From Klebsormidium nitens (lineage: Eukaryota; Streptophyta; Klebsormidiophyceae; Klebsormidiales; Klebsormidiaceae): a stretch of DNA of 64,000 nucleotides. The translations under genes were made by a program, and so were the position numbers. How positions within the stretch are numbered: position 1 is the stretch's first letter; each line of letters opens with the position of its first letter. The notes under the pieces are model-generated. The model did not search any database. It saw only the letters and a program-made list of their open reading frames with translations, and was not told the DNA's origin. The stretch covers positions 85,669 through 149,668 of the forward strand of contig DF237144.1 of NCBI GenBank assembly GCA_000708835.1, read 5' to 3'. Shown here piece by piece: positions 29,941 through 42,258 of this stretch.

Positions 29941-32900
29941 GGAAGTTTTAGGCTCATGGAAGTGACTGATTTGCCCAGTGATCATGTGAATCTTCAATGA
30001 TAGATTCAGAAAAACTATGGGTTGGTGCTGCATGTATCTAAGGTATCGAGCTGCAGCCCTCACCATCTCATGTGCAATTCTTGAGCAGGGACGAATCTGC
30101 GGAGAGTGCGAGCTCCTGCAATGCTGGAGCAGCCAAGCAATATCTTTTGCCTCAAACTTTTTCCTTTTTCCATCCTTTTCTACCCCGTCCCTTTCTGTTT
30201 TAGCCAGTATAATAGTAGGTGTCTTTCTTACCTTCGTTTCTCTCTTGTGTCCAATGATCAACTTCCACACCATATTAGCGGTACGTCAAACGGGTCTTTG
30301 CCGGGCCCCTCTGGCTATGTATGTGGCTTCTAAGATGCTGCAAGTCACCGCCATCTTTTTTACCATAAGTCGGGGGGGCTACCGCCCCCCTGGCCGAACC
30401 CCCCCGCTCCTCGTTCGTGCAGTGCGACTTTACGTCGAATTGGACGATAATTAGTTACTCATCATTTGGTCACTCACATGACAACACATCTGTTTCGGAG
30501 TCTCATACGACGGGCACGCGAGGAGGCGGTTTTTAGGGAAGCATCTTGCCGGTTGCGTTGTGACCTTCTCGGAAGTAGATGGAAGTGGAGCTCCCTTAGT
30601 CTGAGTCCTTGGCATATACCATAATCATTATGATTCAACTTAACCAAGGATCGCATCAATCCAATCGGAAAAAGGAGGCGGCTTCAAGTTATCATCCCTT
30701 CCCCTCTTCAAAGATCGGAGCCTGGCGGCATCCGGCACCAGTGTGCGAATTTCGGAAGCCATATTAGTATGTAAGCCCCGGTGTACATGCACGTTTGCAT
30801 GGTCTGTCCCATATATTTTCGTATATTTGGAAGGCAGTGACTAGATGAGCCTCCAAGCAACCGGCAAAATTAGAAGGATATCAGTCGATGCTTTCTATAT
30901 GGCATCGCGAAGTTTGCGAGCGGTCACCGATAAATCATTGAGTGTGAGGCAGCTAATGGAACCAAATATCCTTCCATTCCGCTATACATCTTGTTGAGAG
31001 CGTGATACCTCCACAGTAAAATGCATCCGATTCCGGGCCATCGATCAATTGGATAACGTATGAACGAACCGTGTCCGCTCTAGGAGGCTCCGAAGTAAGC
31101 CATCCTAGTAGTGGGCTTGCGTCGAGCGACCAGCCGCTAATCTGTATTAGCTTTATCGATCGACCGACGTAGTGAAGAGGCTTGACTTAGAAACGGAATA
31201 GAAAGTATTGGCGGCGGTTTGGAATTGCTTTCACATCCGACCGGTATGTACACTGAGGTATGCACCGCACTACGGAATTTTCTTGGTTGCGAGGAGAGGG
31301 GAAGTAGAGAGGATGCCCCGGGGATGCCCCGATGGCATGCAAGCTTTCGGGCGGCAAGGGCTTCAGGCTGAGAGATCGATTTCTTTAAAGAGATATTGTA
31401 TTCAAGTTCTCGGAGCAGTAACGAAGTACGGTTAAGTGTGGTCGGTTCGTTGCACAAACTTGGAAGAGGTAACAACCTACGGTCCAGACTACCCAAACCG
31501 GCCGCCGCACGGGATATCAGGCTTTTATGACGAGGGCTTCTCTCGAGCCTACTGGAGGAAGGTTTGTGTTTGTATGATAGACTTAATCAAGACTCTCTGG
31601 CAGAATCAACGAACTAAATGGTTCATAAAAAAGATGGAGTCTCCAGAACGTCGGCTTTGCCTACACTGGCAAACTTTTCTCGGAGTGAAGGTCCCCTCAA
31701 TAATATCCTACAAGATCTGACTGGCGCACACAGGGGGTTTTGAATGAGCAGCTGCGAGACGACAAGAATCGAACTTTATCGTGTTAACGTATCTGAGTTC
31801 AGAAACACCTCTACTGAGGAAACTCAGACGTCTACTACAGTCCTGTCACATCACGAAGGAGCGATCTAAGTCAAGCCCGAAAGCTTCGTATTGGGCGAGT
31901 CAATTCAGCCGGGCCGTCTTTACTACTAGGCCATTCGTCAGAAGCCCAATCACTGATGTGACTAGGTTGACATTGTGTAAGTTCACAAGAGGCGAGCCTT
32001 ACGAATTCGACAGACTCAGCCAGGGCTTCGCTTGACTTATCTCATGCATTGGCAGACTCTATTTGTATACCGCCGGGCATGGGAAATTGCAAGCGATTCT
32101 GAAATTAAGAGTTTATGGATTTACCAAGCTGCCGCAAAGGAACGTTCACTTTGTCCTCTGAAATGGTACGCCCGGCGACAGCGGCACAGACAAAGTTTCC
32201 ACTTTTGCAAACATTGGGAGCTTCCAGGTCGCGCGTGTGAGCAATCGAGTGATGATTCAAACGGACTCGCCGACTTCCTAATATAAAGGCCCTCATATCT
32301 AGATCAGCCTGGAATGAGGGCCTGAGTCGTGAATCAGCGACGAGGTACATGCGCAAAACACGTGTCGATCTTTGATAGGCGTCGACCAAAGAGAAATTCT
32401 GGACACCTCAGATGGAAAGCGCCGGCAATAGCGCAGACCGGCTGGGACGAGTAATATATTTAAGCCTGCGCTCAAGGAGTGTCAGGTCGTCGGCCTTTAC
32501 ACGTTGTGACTCTCCAACATTCAATACCTCAGCGGGGGCCGCATCAGGTCTAAACACGAAGTTTGTCCTGGCTGTGGGATCTCATTTCACTGACGCTGCC
32601 AGGTTTAGCTTTAAGGTCGCCGCAACAAGCTGATTAGCGCTGCGTCACGTCCATAGATTTCGGCGACCAACTTGGCGACTGGTGAAAAAGCGGTGTAGGT
32701 ATTCAAACGCCGCCGTTCCAATCGTGCGAAAGGGCACGCGCGCAGCCCAAAAGGGTGCCGAATCTTTGGCGCGCGCCCGTTTGCCCGGATCGAAGACCCA
32801 CTTGATGGCCCGCTTGGAGCGAATCTTCCCAGAAACTAGGTGTGCCTGCCAAAGGTGCGTCACCAAAGGCGCGTCACCCAGAGAGACTGCGGATGCAGGT

Positions 32901-33164
32901 GGAACGCCATTCACGGACGGCCACATCTGGAACGGTCAATATCAATGCATAACATTGGACAAGATACAAACTTTAGAGCTGCCAACGGGCTGGTACCGGC
33001 TTTGATTCGCAACGCCGACTGTCCGATTGTTCTTTGAGGAGAGTTCTGCCCTCAAGTCTCCGGGTCCAACTTCTCGTAATTCATTCCGTCGGCGGACATT
33101 CAGGGAGAGGGAAACCGGATTCCGACGGGGTTGTGAGCGGAAAGGAGTGGCTGGCGGAACCCTG

Positions 33165-33940
33165 AACCGCCAGGTGTCACGACAGGGCTAGATAAGCGAA
33201 AGAGGGAAATCTATGAGCAACTTTGGCGAACGGTCATTTCGTGACATATCTGGCACGATCAGGATGAGAGTCACAGCTTAAACGGGCAGACATCAGTAGG
33301 CGTGAGCAGATTCCGTTCTTTTGCAGCGGAATTCTGTCCCCATTCTGTCGCCGCGCCATTGTTTAAAAGAGACCGGAAGTCCCATGCGCGTTCGAGTCCA
33401 TACGCTGCAGCGAAGACTGATCGCGAGGACTCTGCCGGAGGGGCCGCAAACCATGCATGAGCAGCAAAGGAATCCGTTGTATCTCGGCGGAACTTTGTCT
33501 CTGATTGTCACGACGGGCCCGAAGCGGTACGCGGACGGAATCCGTTGGGTTCCAGATCAACAACCCGTTGGGTCCCAGGTTATATCGGCGGGGCGAACGC
33601 AGCACGCGAACGGTGGCAGTTCAAAATCAGCGAAAGATTTTGGGACTCATGCTTTTAGGACGGGCCTTGAACGATAAGCACGAACGGTTCCTCTTCGAAT
33701 CCAGCGCAATTGGCTTCTCGGGCGTCAATCCGGGCCACTGAGCAGGAAAGAGCACGAACGGAGTCCGTGGAACGCAGCGGATCGACATTTGCCGCCAGGT
33801 GTCACGACGGGCGAGAAGCACGCGCGAGAAGCACGCGGCACGTGCATAAACGCAATATTACTCGACGGTTGCAGCAGATTCCGACGCAAGGGCAGCTCAA
33901 CACGAACATGAGAAGCAGAAGAGGGCACGAACGGGCAGCA
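33165..33940. repeat. degenerate repeat cluster
   Basis: CCGCCAGGTGTCACGAC occurs at 33167-33183 and 33792-33808, with a related TGTCACGACGGGC at about 33508. CACGAACGG and AATCCGTTG-type motifs recur through the cluster (about 33471, 33539, 33680, 33753, 33930). It looks like an old tandem or satellite-like array; no coding unit is visible. Confidence 0.5.
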
Positions 33941-34184
33941 GTACATTCCGCGGCTCGATCTAGCGGACGTCCGCGGCGGTTCAAGCGGACCTGCAAATCA
34001 CACTCGCCGTCACCATCGTGGTCATCTGTGCAGCAGCCATCTTTCACGCCGTCCAGATTGTGACACGTGTCGTTAAGTCGGCACTGCCGGGAACGAGGAT
34101 ATCCGTTCATCTCATAAAGGGACGGTGGCTGTGCCAGGACCAAAGGAAAGTCGTTTTCGAGACCGCGGCGCAAAGCGTCTGATA

Positions 34185-34330
34185 TGGGTGATTGGTTAGA
34201 CTTTCGGTTAGATAGTTGGTTATCTTGGTTAGACTGTTGACTGGACAGTTGGTTGGACCATGTTGGTTAGACTGTTGGCCAGACTGACATCTGGTTAGTC
34301 CGTTGACCAATCTGTTGGATAGACTGTCCT
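34185..34330. repeat. degenerate TTGGTTAGACTG repeats
   Basis: About nine imperfect copies of a 12-18 bp motif based on TTGGTTAGACTGTTGG cover 145 bp without any open frame of note. It is a simple minisatellite. Confidence 0.75.
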
Positions 34331-35662
34331 TCGAGGCGCTTCTTCGTGTTTGACTTTTAGCCAATTTTCGTACCGAAAGCTTTAAGTCCTACGAGACTCG
34401 ATTGTTTCGCAACTACTCCAGGAAGCACGAAAGATTGCTTGCCAGGATAGCAGACTTGACGATTGCACCCGACTCACCTGGACCGGGTCCGAGACGGTCG
34501 GTAGACCTTTTCATCGGTGCAGATAGGTGGCTGTAGTCTCCTCAGTGCGTTTGGTTTTTCCACGCAGAAAGCTTTTTGATTGAGGGAACTTGACACATGC
34601 CAGCCGCATGGTATTATCATTGCTACCGGCCCTGGCATTGGCCTCCAACCGTCATGCAACTTATCATATAGTAAGCCGCCAGCACATGGCAACGGACTTG
34701 GCAGAAGGAGTTTCAGGGGCCTAGGATCTACAAATCAGTGAGCCATGCTCCAAAGCTTCATCGACCGTACCCCGTCTAGCCACTCTAAAGTTGTAAAGTA
34801 AGCTTTCGATCAAACGTGCTAACAGTATGCATGATGCTTTGCCATGTGCGCGCCAGCGCTTGTTTGCTTCGAGTGTGCATGCTTGTACTGTGCCAGTGCA
34901 TGCACGTCACAGTGACTTAACTTCCATGCACGTGTCAATCAGCAAAGATATTCTAAATCAGTACTGTTGCAACTCTGGCAGCGCGGCGGCCACTGGCAGC
35001 TGATAGGAAGCGGCGGCCAATTCATTGATTAAGTTCAACCTGGATTGGCGTACCGTCACGAAGTTGCCGACGAATTGATCAGGTCACCATTGTGCAAACA
35101 TATGCCAGCCCTGCCAGGTGACAGGATTCAGGCGGCCGAGTACGGGGCCGGGTACTAATACCCGACAAGCTTGCCGGGTGTACGGCGGCACGGTATACGA
35201 GCAAGCCTAGCTGCCAAACTGACAACGTATGGACTATGGTATTAGTAACGGTCTGACCGTGACTGTGATTGAGGCGTTGATCGAAGCGAGTGCAGTACTA
35301 TAGAGCCCAATGGTCGATCCTGAGTTTCCTTTTTGGAAAGTCGACGCCATGGATGTAACAAGATCTGACCGGCTCTTTTGAAAACAAAATTCCGGCAGGT
35401 TGGCTCTTAAGGACGGGGTTACGTGAAGCACTTCAACCTATTCTATGTCAATCGTCTTTTGCTGTCCTATGCTAATGCATACGCAGGCTCAATTTAGTCC
35501 AGCTTAAGATCCCAATGATGGGCCGCCGATTAAGAGTCGGAGTACTTCAACTGAAACGGGTAATTAACATAATTAACAACCTCTGCCCAATTTAAGACCT
35601 GGACCTGTGACCACAGCACATTGGCATACCATACTACGCAGCCCAGTAACGTACACTAAGAA

Positions 35663-38600
35663 TCAGATCTCGGCCTCTGGTTTCTGCAATAGCTTGGCAT
35701 ACGACTTCAACATGATAGCAACGTACTCTAGGGGCGCGGCCGTCTCGACGACCGCCCGCGCCGTTTCGGTCGCGAGCTTGCCCATCTTCTTCATATGCTC
35801 GTCCATTTCGAGCGCCGTCATGATCTTGATTGGCAGGTCTTTAAGGTCTGGCGCATACTGGATGTAGTGCACATCCGGCTTGAAGAATATGTCGCTAAAC
35901 TCGCGATACGTAGTTTGCTGCTTAAATACGACGGACCCGGTCGAGAGCAACTCGAAGAAGGCCGGACTCCAAGATTCCCCGTCGATGTCGACCAGGTATT
36001 TGTACTTGAGCTGATCTTGAAGCGTGACTGTGTGCTCGGCGTAGCCCAGTTCGTTCATTATGAACCAATTCGCCTCTGCACAGACGAAGGGGTGGTGTCA
36101 ATTGATCTAAATGCGTCAGCTCTGTTTCCATTAACACCACTTATAGTTGGTCGCCTCTGCACAGCCGAACGTGTGTTGCCAATTGGCCTGAATGTTCAGC
36201 TCTCTTTCCGTTGACACCACTTCCAGATGGTCGCCTCCACGCACAAAAAAAGGGTGGTGTCAGATGTTCTTCAGGTTATTGATTTGTTTCAAATGGCACC
36301 AGTTGCAGTTGATCGTGCAGTGTCGCAGATTGCTTCAGGTCAGTGCGTTCAGATCGTACCACTTCGCCGCTCGAGAGAAGAAAGCTGAAGTTTGAAAGTA
36401 TGGAAAGGAGCAAAACCTTTCGATGAAGATCTGTACGCAACGAATCTGGTACCCAAAACAAACCGTTCGTGAGGCGCCGTCCATCTCTGTCAGATGGCCC
36501 CTCCCATTCCGACGCGTATCTAATTCTCGGTAACTGAAAATCTGAGCGCGTTAGTCCGTTTTCGAATGTGACCGAATCAGGCGAAGAGGCGTGCGCATCT
36601 TTCCCAAGTTTGACAGCGTGGCTAGTTACCGATCACAGAACTCGAAAGTAAGGGAAAGAGGCGTCCGCAACTGTCTTTCGCAGATGCCTATAGACATCTA
36701 AAATACTTGAACTTATAATCCTCAGGACCCTCTGACGGAAATTCCTTGACGTGATACCCTGGCATAGATCGCTGAACTCTCTGCATCATCATAAAAGCAG
36801 CCGAAACGCGTCCGAAATGCGCTTGAAGACACGCTTCACAACAGTCCGCAGCCTTCAACGACCTCCAAAAGCTGCACTGTTGTGCAAACGACACCGATCG
36901 ACGAGCGGATTTGAGCCGCTACTGCGGTTCAGAGACGCATGTGAGCCTCATCCACCCCTCGGCACCCCTTATCTGCACTCGCATTTGGCATCACATCGTC
37001 GGATTGAGAATGCGGATACCGGTTGAGCAGCAAGCATGTCTACAAACACTGTATGAGCGTTTCACTTTCCTGACCAGAACGCACCAACAACTCTTAGGCG
37101 TCAGCAGTTTGCGGCTTTTCACTCGTGCCGGCCTCCCCAGGGTCGTGACATGTCCATTCTTTTCCTGAATCCTTTGATACATTAGTTAGCACTTGTGGCT
37201 GACGATCACCGCGTTCATGTCTGATCGGAGAGTTTCGAAAACCCGAGCCCAATAATTCGAGAGTGAAAAGCACAACCAGATGTTTTTCCAAGAGAAATGG
37301 CCTCACCTGGCGTGCATTGACTGGGATCGCACTGGAGGAACGTCGCGTTCAGGATGTCGGGGTACTCGAGCGAAAGCTTCACCAGCTGCGACCGCGGCTT
37401 ATCCCGCCAATTCGACGCCTCGTAGAACCCCCCTGAAAGAAACAATTGACGTCAATAAGAAAGACTGGTTACTGTGAGCAGTCAGGACTACCGCTCCTTA
37501 TCTCGCCCACATGACGCCTCCTGGAATCCTCCTGGAGAATGGGAGTGCCAGTCTAGAAATACTTCTTTTAGAGAGCAATCAGACCATTGTGGGTTATCTT
37601 GCCATTTTGACGCCTTTTAAAACCCCCTTGAAAAACCGGAGGGACGATCCCATTGAAAGTTCGAAGCAGTCAGGACTGGGAGGCTTTCAGTCGCCCATAA
37701 AGCGCCACGTGAAGGGAAGACACTGCCAGCTTTAGAAAGGCACTTAGCGCGGCTTATCCCGCAAATCTGACGCATCGCCGATGTCCCCTGAAGATGCAGA
37801 CTGACAGTTTTACAGAAGACTGGTTATAGGAAGCAGTCAGGATCACTGCGGCAGCTCATCCCGTCAATCTGGCCCCTCGTGAACCTCCTAAACGAGTGAG
37901 ATAACGGTGCTTAGGCAGCCCACACACATGAAGCAGCCTACGTTGAGTTACTTGTAAAACTTTGTTAAAGTAACGGCCTTCACAAAGGCATACTTTTCGC
38001 GACGTCGAGGAGAAAATGAAAAGGTTCAGGACGTCGCTGATGCTGGCAATCTGACGGCCCCCAGAGGATGGCTTACGGGGGATGTAAGTAAATGATTGAA
38101 CCTGACGCCTTTAGCAAACATTCCTCGAATGCAGGACGGACAATTCGGTCCTTGGCACAGAAAGCTAGGCGCAAACAACTTAGGCAAATGCAAGACTCGA
38201 CAAAGGCCGGATCCATTGAAAAGACGGCGAACCCCTCTTCAAATCGGATGGTTGTTCGTTTCCGAGAGAGCCAAGAGATCAACGCTCGCCGGCAATTCAA
38301 GAGAACTGTTTATTCTTTGAAAAAGATGAAATCGGCAAGAAGCCCTACTTTACTCAGGCCCCCACCGAAACAAGACTGTCGTGTCCCTCAAAGTGGGCGT
38401 CTGCACCCGCAAGTGCATGTAAGATCGAACCGCTGAGAAACATGACTTGATTGTACCGGACGCCGCTCGTTCGGCTAACTTGTGTCCCGTCACGCTTTGG
38501 CGATGCTGCCGGCGCGAGACTTGACGCCCGGTTCAAAGAACAGAAAAAGGAGAACAATTACATAAGCTTCGTACCTGCGACGGCCCCTTGCCAAAGTGCC

Positions 38601-41600
38601 TGGTCCTGTTTGCTCTCCCACGGATGATCGGCCTCGACGGCGGTCCAGTTCCAGGGGGGGTTCGGACAAGCATCGTCCGAATGCCACGGTCGGGAGAAAC
38701 ACTGTGCCAGAAAGGGGACGGAATTAGAAAATCCTTGAGACTTTGACATGCTAGACGTCCGCAGGAACACGTGCGCGCGGTTCTTGCAACGCAGCGAGAA
38801 TTGGGCGTAGTACTATTATATGCTTCCTGCAGGTAGTTTGTGCACTCAAGTGCTCCTTACATTGAGCCGCGCCTCTCGCATCGGTCAGATCCTTGCGCTC
38901 ACTCTCTGCCTGGAAGGCCCGATAGAACCAACACCCGAAACACTGTGTCTGGCGCAACTCAACCGACGAGGCGAAGTCAAGGTGGCAGGATCAAGGCGAA
39001 ACAAGGTGTCAGCAAGGGAAACGGGTCCAATCTCGCTGAATCGCTCTGATTCGATAGCAGCAACACCGGACTTGATCTGAAAAACCATTGCGTAAGTGAT
39101 TGTAGAGCTGCTATTAAGCAAGCTTCGTACAGAAACTCTAAGAAAGGTGCAAGCACTGGGGCAAGGGCTTTGCGGAGAGAGAGAGAGTCCCTTGCTGTTG
39201 TTGACTTGCATTCGTCTGATTCTCACAGCAAACGGGTTGACTGAAGGCGAAAGGCGATGATCCGGATTGACTTTTGACTAGGAAATTATNNNNNNNNNNN
39301 NNNNNNNNNNNNNNNNNNNNNNNNNNNNNNNNNNNNNNNNNNNNNNNNNNNNNNNNNNNNNNNNNNNNNNNNNNNNNNNNNNNNNNNNNNNNNNNNNNNN
39401 NNNNNNNNNNNNNNNNNNNNNNNNNNNNNNNNNNNNNNNNNNNNNNNNNNNNNNNNNNNNNNNNNNNNNNNNNNNNNNNNNNNNNNNNNNNNNNNNNNNN
39501 NNNNNNNNNNNNNNNNNNNNNNNNNNNNNNNNNNNNNNNNNNNNNNNNNNNNNNNNNNNNNNNNNNNNNNNNNNNNNNNNNNNNNNNNNNNNNNNNNNNN
39601 NNNNNCGATGATCCGGATTGACTTTTGACTAGGAAATTATCATGCATTTGCACGTTCGCTCATGAACGGAATTGCAACGCCAAACAGGATGTGTCCCACC
39701 GCAAGCAACAGACTCGGCGTTTCAAGCAGAAACAACTTCAGAAATATCATCAGAGGAGGAGTTCCTGAGTCCGCCAGATCAACAGGACCCTTCAATAGTA
39801 GGAAGACCTGAAGCTGACCACCCTGGTCTCCACATCGGGCAACAACTTGATCTTTTGGATCTTCAATTTCTTCAAGCTGTGAAGTCAGCACCTATTGAAT
39901 GACTTGAACGCCCTGCCCTCTACACCGTAACCCAGGAACCTTACCCGAGTATACTGGTATCCCACAAAAATGACGTCTCGTGTCTCGTCACTCGAGCAGT
40001 AGGAGAACATCGGCGGCCAGCCCTTGGTTGCGTCCTCCTTAACCACCCGCGGTTTGTCGCCCAGGTTAGCGACAAAGTCCACGTAGCTTGGTAGCAGATT
40101 CCGGTCCGCGAGCCACTCGAGCATGACGCGAAGCTGTTCCCCTCGGTACCAAGTTGCCCTGCAAGTGGAGGGTTAAGAACCCTGGTTAGTTGCGAACCCC
40201 CATGAGCAACTAGAGAGGAGATAGTCGACCTAAAGAGGGTTCAGCTGATCTCCTTGTTTCGAAGTTGCCCTGCAAGTGGAGGGTTAAGTGCTCAGTTCAG
40301 TGGCCTAACCACCTTGAGCAACTAGGAACATGACTCTAGACAAATGAGTCCCGCACGACCCCCAACTCTTTCCCCCGACAAGGTTGCCCTGAGTGGGCAA
40401 ACGAGATACAGTAAGGGAATAGCACAATATTGAAAAAGGCAGAAGACAACTGTGCATCAGCTCTTGCAACCCTGCTGTCAAACGAACTCTCAGGTCGTTG
40501 TTGCATAGTCTGGCTCAGCTTTCTCGTACGTCAGCGACGTGACTAGATGGGGAGAAAAGAAATAAGTCACTTCAATCAAGGTGCCACAATGTTTATGCAG
40601 TCCCGAGGATTGGAAGAAGATCTGTTCTTTTACATAGGATAATCTCAGGCTAAGTTATAAGCACCAGTGACATAGGGCCACTTCACCACTACCTGGCAAC
40701 AGAAACCATCAGAAACTCATTTGACATAGCTTCCTGCCATTCAGAAAAGCATCTTTTTCCACTCCTTCTGCCAAAGTGTTACTCAACCATTACATCGTTA
40801 AGAATCTGATTGCAACGGTACAACATGTCAATAGTACTGTAAAGAGCTCCCTGATGCGCGCTGACATCAGCCTGCAGAATATGCTGACCAATGCATAACA
40901 GCAAACAGGTAGGAAAATGCTTATTGTTACAATGCAGAGGGGAAATTCAACGGCCCAATGTGCGCTGAGAGTTATATCATGTTCAGTAGTCACCTTACAA
41001 TCTACAGGGCTTTGAAATTTGGATGTGACAGCCGCATCGTCACAACTGTAAGTGTTACTGCCGCAACGAATGCAGCCATCCAAAAGAACTGTTTTTCAAA
41101 ACTGAGTCACCAAATGCAGCTACCTAACCAAAAGAATGCCTTTTCAAATAAGGAGCACTTCCGATTGCTCTCAACCAGCTTTGAAAAGCACTGCACCAGC
41201 CTTCGGCGCCAGAAACAATATTCTACGAGGCACCGCATGAGAAGATTTGTTGCAAGTATCTGGGGTCGTTTCTGCGCAAGCCGTCACCGGTCAAATCTTC
41301 AAAACTCGTGAGCAGACAAATATCCTTCTAGACTTGAGACCCAATTGGAGCTGCAAATCTGATTCAGTCTCGTGGAGCTGGAAAACTGATTCAGCCTTGT
41401 GACCAGACACTGCCCTGTACCTGGAAAGCAAGATACGAGTTCATTGGAGTGCGAATCGATGCTTGCACTCCCAAGTATGTGACAGAAGACAGGACACAGG
41501 AGACACTTTTCACTCATATAGAAACACAACATGTCAACTTCTCAGGAAGAACATAAAAAAAAATGGATATGAGCTCACCACTCAGGATTGTCCTCCTGCT

Positions 41601-42258
41601 GCTTATGATGATGCACCTGCACGCTCTTCCCTTGGACGACCACCCGCACGCTGTACGGAAACCTTCCGTGCAAATCTTCCAGATCCTTCCGAGTGTACAC
41701 CACATTCCCCTCCCCCAGCCATGGCTCCAACTGCTTTGCGATCGCATCTCGTAACGTGACAGTCTTCACGGTCCCCCTAGGAATCTGCTGTTCCCCGAGC
41801 AATGCGGCTTGCTCCAAGAAATGCTTGACTCGAGCCTGGAGATTGTCCCTAGCAACCTCCTCCCTAGGCTTTTTTGTCACAGCCTTCTTGTCCTCTGGGA
41901 TCTCCCCTGCGCTGAACCTCTGCAAATGATCCCACCCTAGTTCCGACGTCCTCAGGATTATGCAGTCCCGATTGTTCTTTAGAAGAAGCGGAAAGTGTCG
42001 ACACAAAAAAGGTTTACTGAAGAGAGATGCAGGAAATCCCGTCAGAGCCATGATCATGAGGGCCAGCAGGAGGGTTATGAAGACATTGAAGAGGCTGGAG
42101 AAGCTCCCGTCCTTTGGTGGCGTTCTAAGACCAGGGCTGCGAAGACCCCTTTGCATGACCGGAGGCGCAGAGCCATCAATGGTCGGGACGTCTACTTCCT
42201 TCTTTCTGTGCATGGTGCCGCCGCCTGCGTGCCCTGGCACCATTTTGCCCCGGAGCAT
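35663..42258 (-). CDS. GT90 / CAP10-like O-glycosyltransferase, type II membrane protein (5 exons, 519 aa)
   Basis: Exons (5' to 3'): 42258-41579, 40158-39945, 38701-38575, 37432-37307, 36075-35663; all phases agree. Residues 54-75 form a membrane anchor after a basic cytosolic tail. The catalytic part begins about residue 228. GT90 hallmarks are NLGDKPRV (258-265), PPMFSYCSSDETRDVIF, PWESKQDQALWQG (325-337), YLVDIDGESWSPAFFELLSTGS (409 on; donor-binding region with D412/D414) and a C-terminal helical segment. The family includes protein O-glucosyl/xylosyltransferases and fungal CAP10 capsule enzymes, so a Golgi or ER transferase acting on protein or glycan is expected; its sugar is unknown. 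The intron between exons 2 and 3 contains an assembly gap, and a small exon could be hidden there. Confidence 0.82.
36080..36260 (-). repeat. shadow array upstream of exon 5 (GT90 gene)
   Basis: Two tandem copies (unit about 80 bp) of the acceptor block read on the plus strand as GTCGCCTCTGCACAG, at about 36150 and 36230, against the real one near 36070. Each unit also contains a Thr-poor intron part with CAGCTCT...TTGACACCACTT. Very little exon sequence is included. Confidence 0.78.
37490..38070 (-). repeat. shadow array upstream of exon 4 (GT90 gene)
   Basis: Five decayed copies of the exon 4 start (GGFYEASNWRDKPR), seen on the plus strand as CTTATCCCGCCAATTCGACGCC variants at about 37498, 37600, 37755, 37857 and 38040. 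Each is followed by CCCCTGAA-like acceptor remnants. The period is about 100-180 bp, and the furthest copy is barely recognisable. Confidence 0.78.
39255..39640. other. assembly gap (N) flanked by identical 35-bp sequences
   Basis: N bases occupy 39290-39605 (316 bp). The 35 bases immediately left (39255-39289) and right (39606-39640) are identical. Two contig ends that overlap but were scaffolded with an estimated gap would look exactly like this, so the gap is probably artificial. A real tandem repeat is the alternative. It lies in the GT90 intron between exons 2 and 3. Confidence 0.9.
40255..40400 (-). repeat. shadow copies upstream of exon 2 (GT90 gene)
   Basis: The block AAGTTGCCCTGCAAGTGGAGGG spanning the exon 2 acceptor (real copy at 40151) recurs at 40261-40285, with a degraded AGGTTGCCCTGAGTGG at 40380-40396. 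The period is about 110-120 bp. The copied unit is mainly intron plus the first three codons of the exon. Confidence 0.82.

Larger units (their letters stand above)
28338..35662. other. gene-poor repeat-rich region
   Basis: No gene is supported over 7 kb. It holds the second GCTAGAAC repeat copy and tandem array (29392-29950), a GGGGGGCTACCGCCCCCC palindrome (30366-30387), degenerate repeats around 33160-33940, and TTGGTTAGACTG-like repeats (34185-34330). The AT-rich stretch 34700-35600 is full of short palindromes. Confidence 0.45.

Noticed and set aside
30017-30454. 145-codon plus-strand frame with hydrophobic segments
   Set aside because: It spans the GGGGGGCTACCGCCCCCC palindrome and low-complexity T/C runs; no family or splice support.
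32645-32926. Possible transposon protein fragment on the minus strand
   Set aside because: A 93-codon frame rich in Arg, but no recognisable transposase, integrase or reverse transcriptase motif on either strand.
39138-39653. Open frames of 115-171 codons across the N gap
   Set aside because: They exist only because N codons are read through; there is no sequence evidence.
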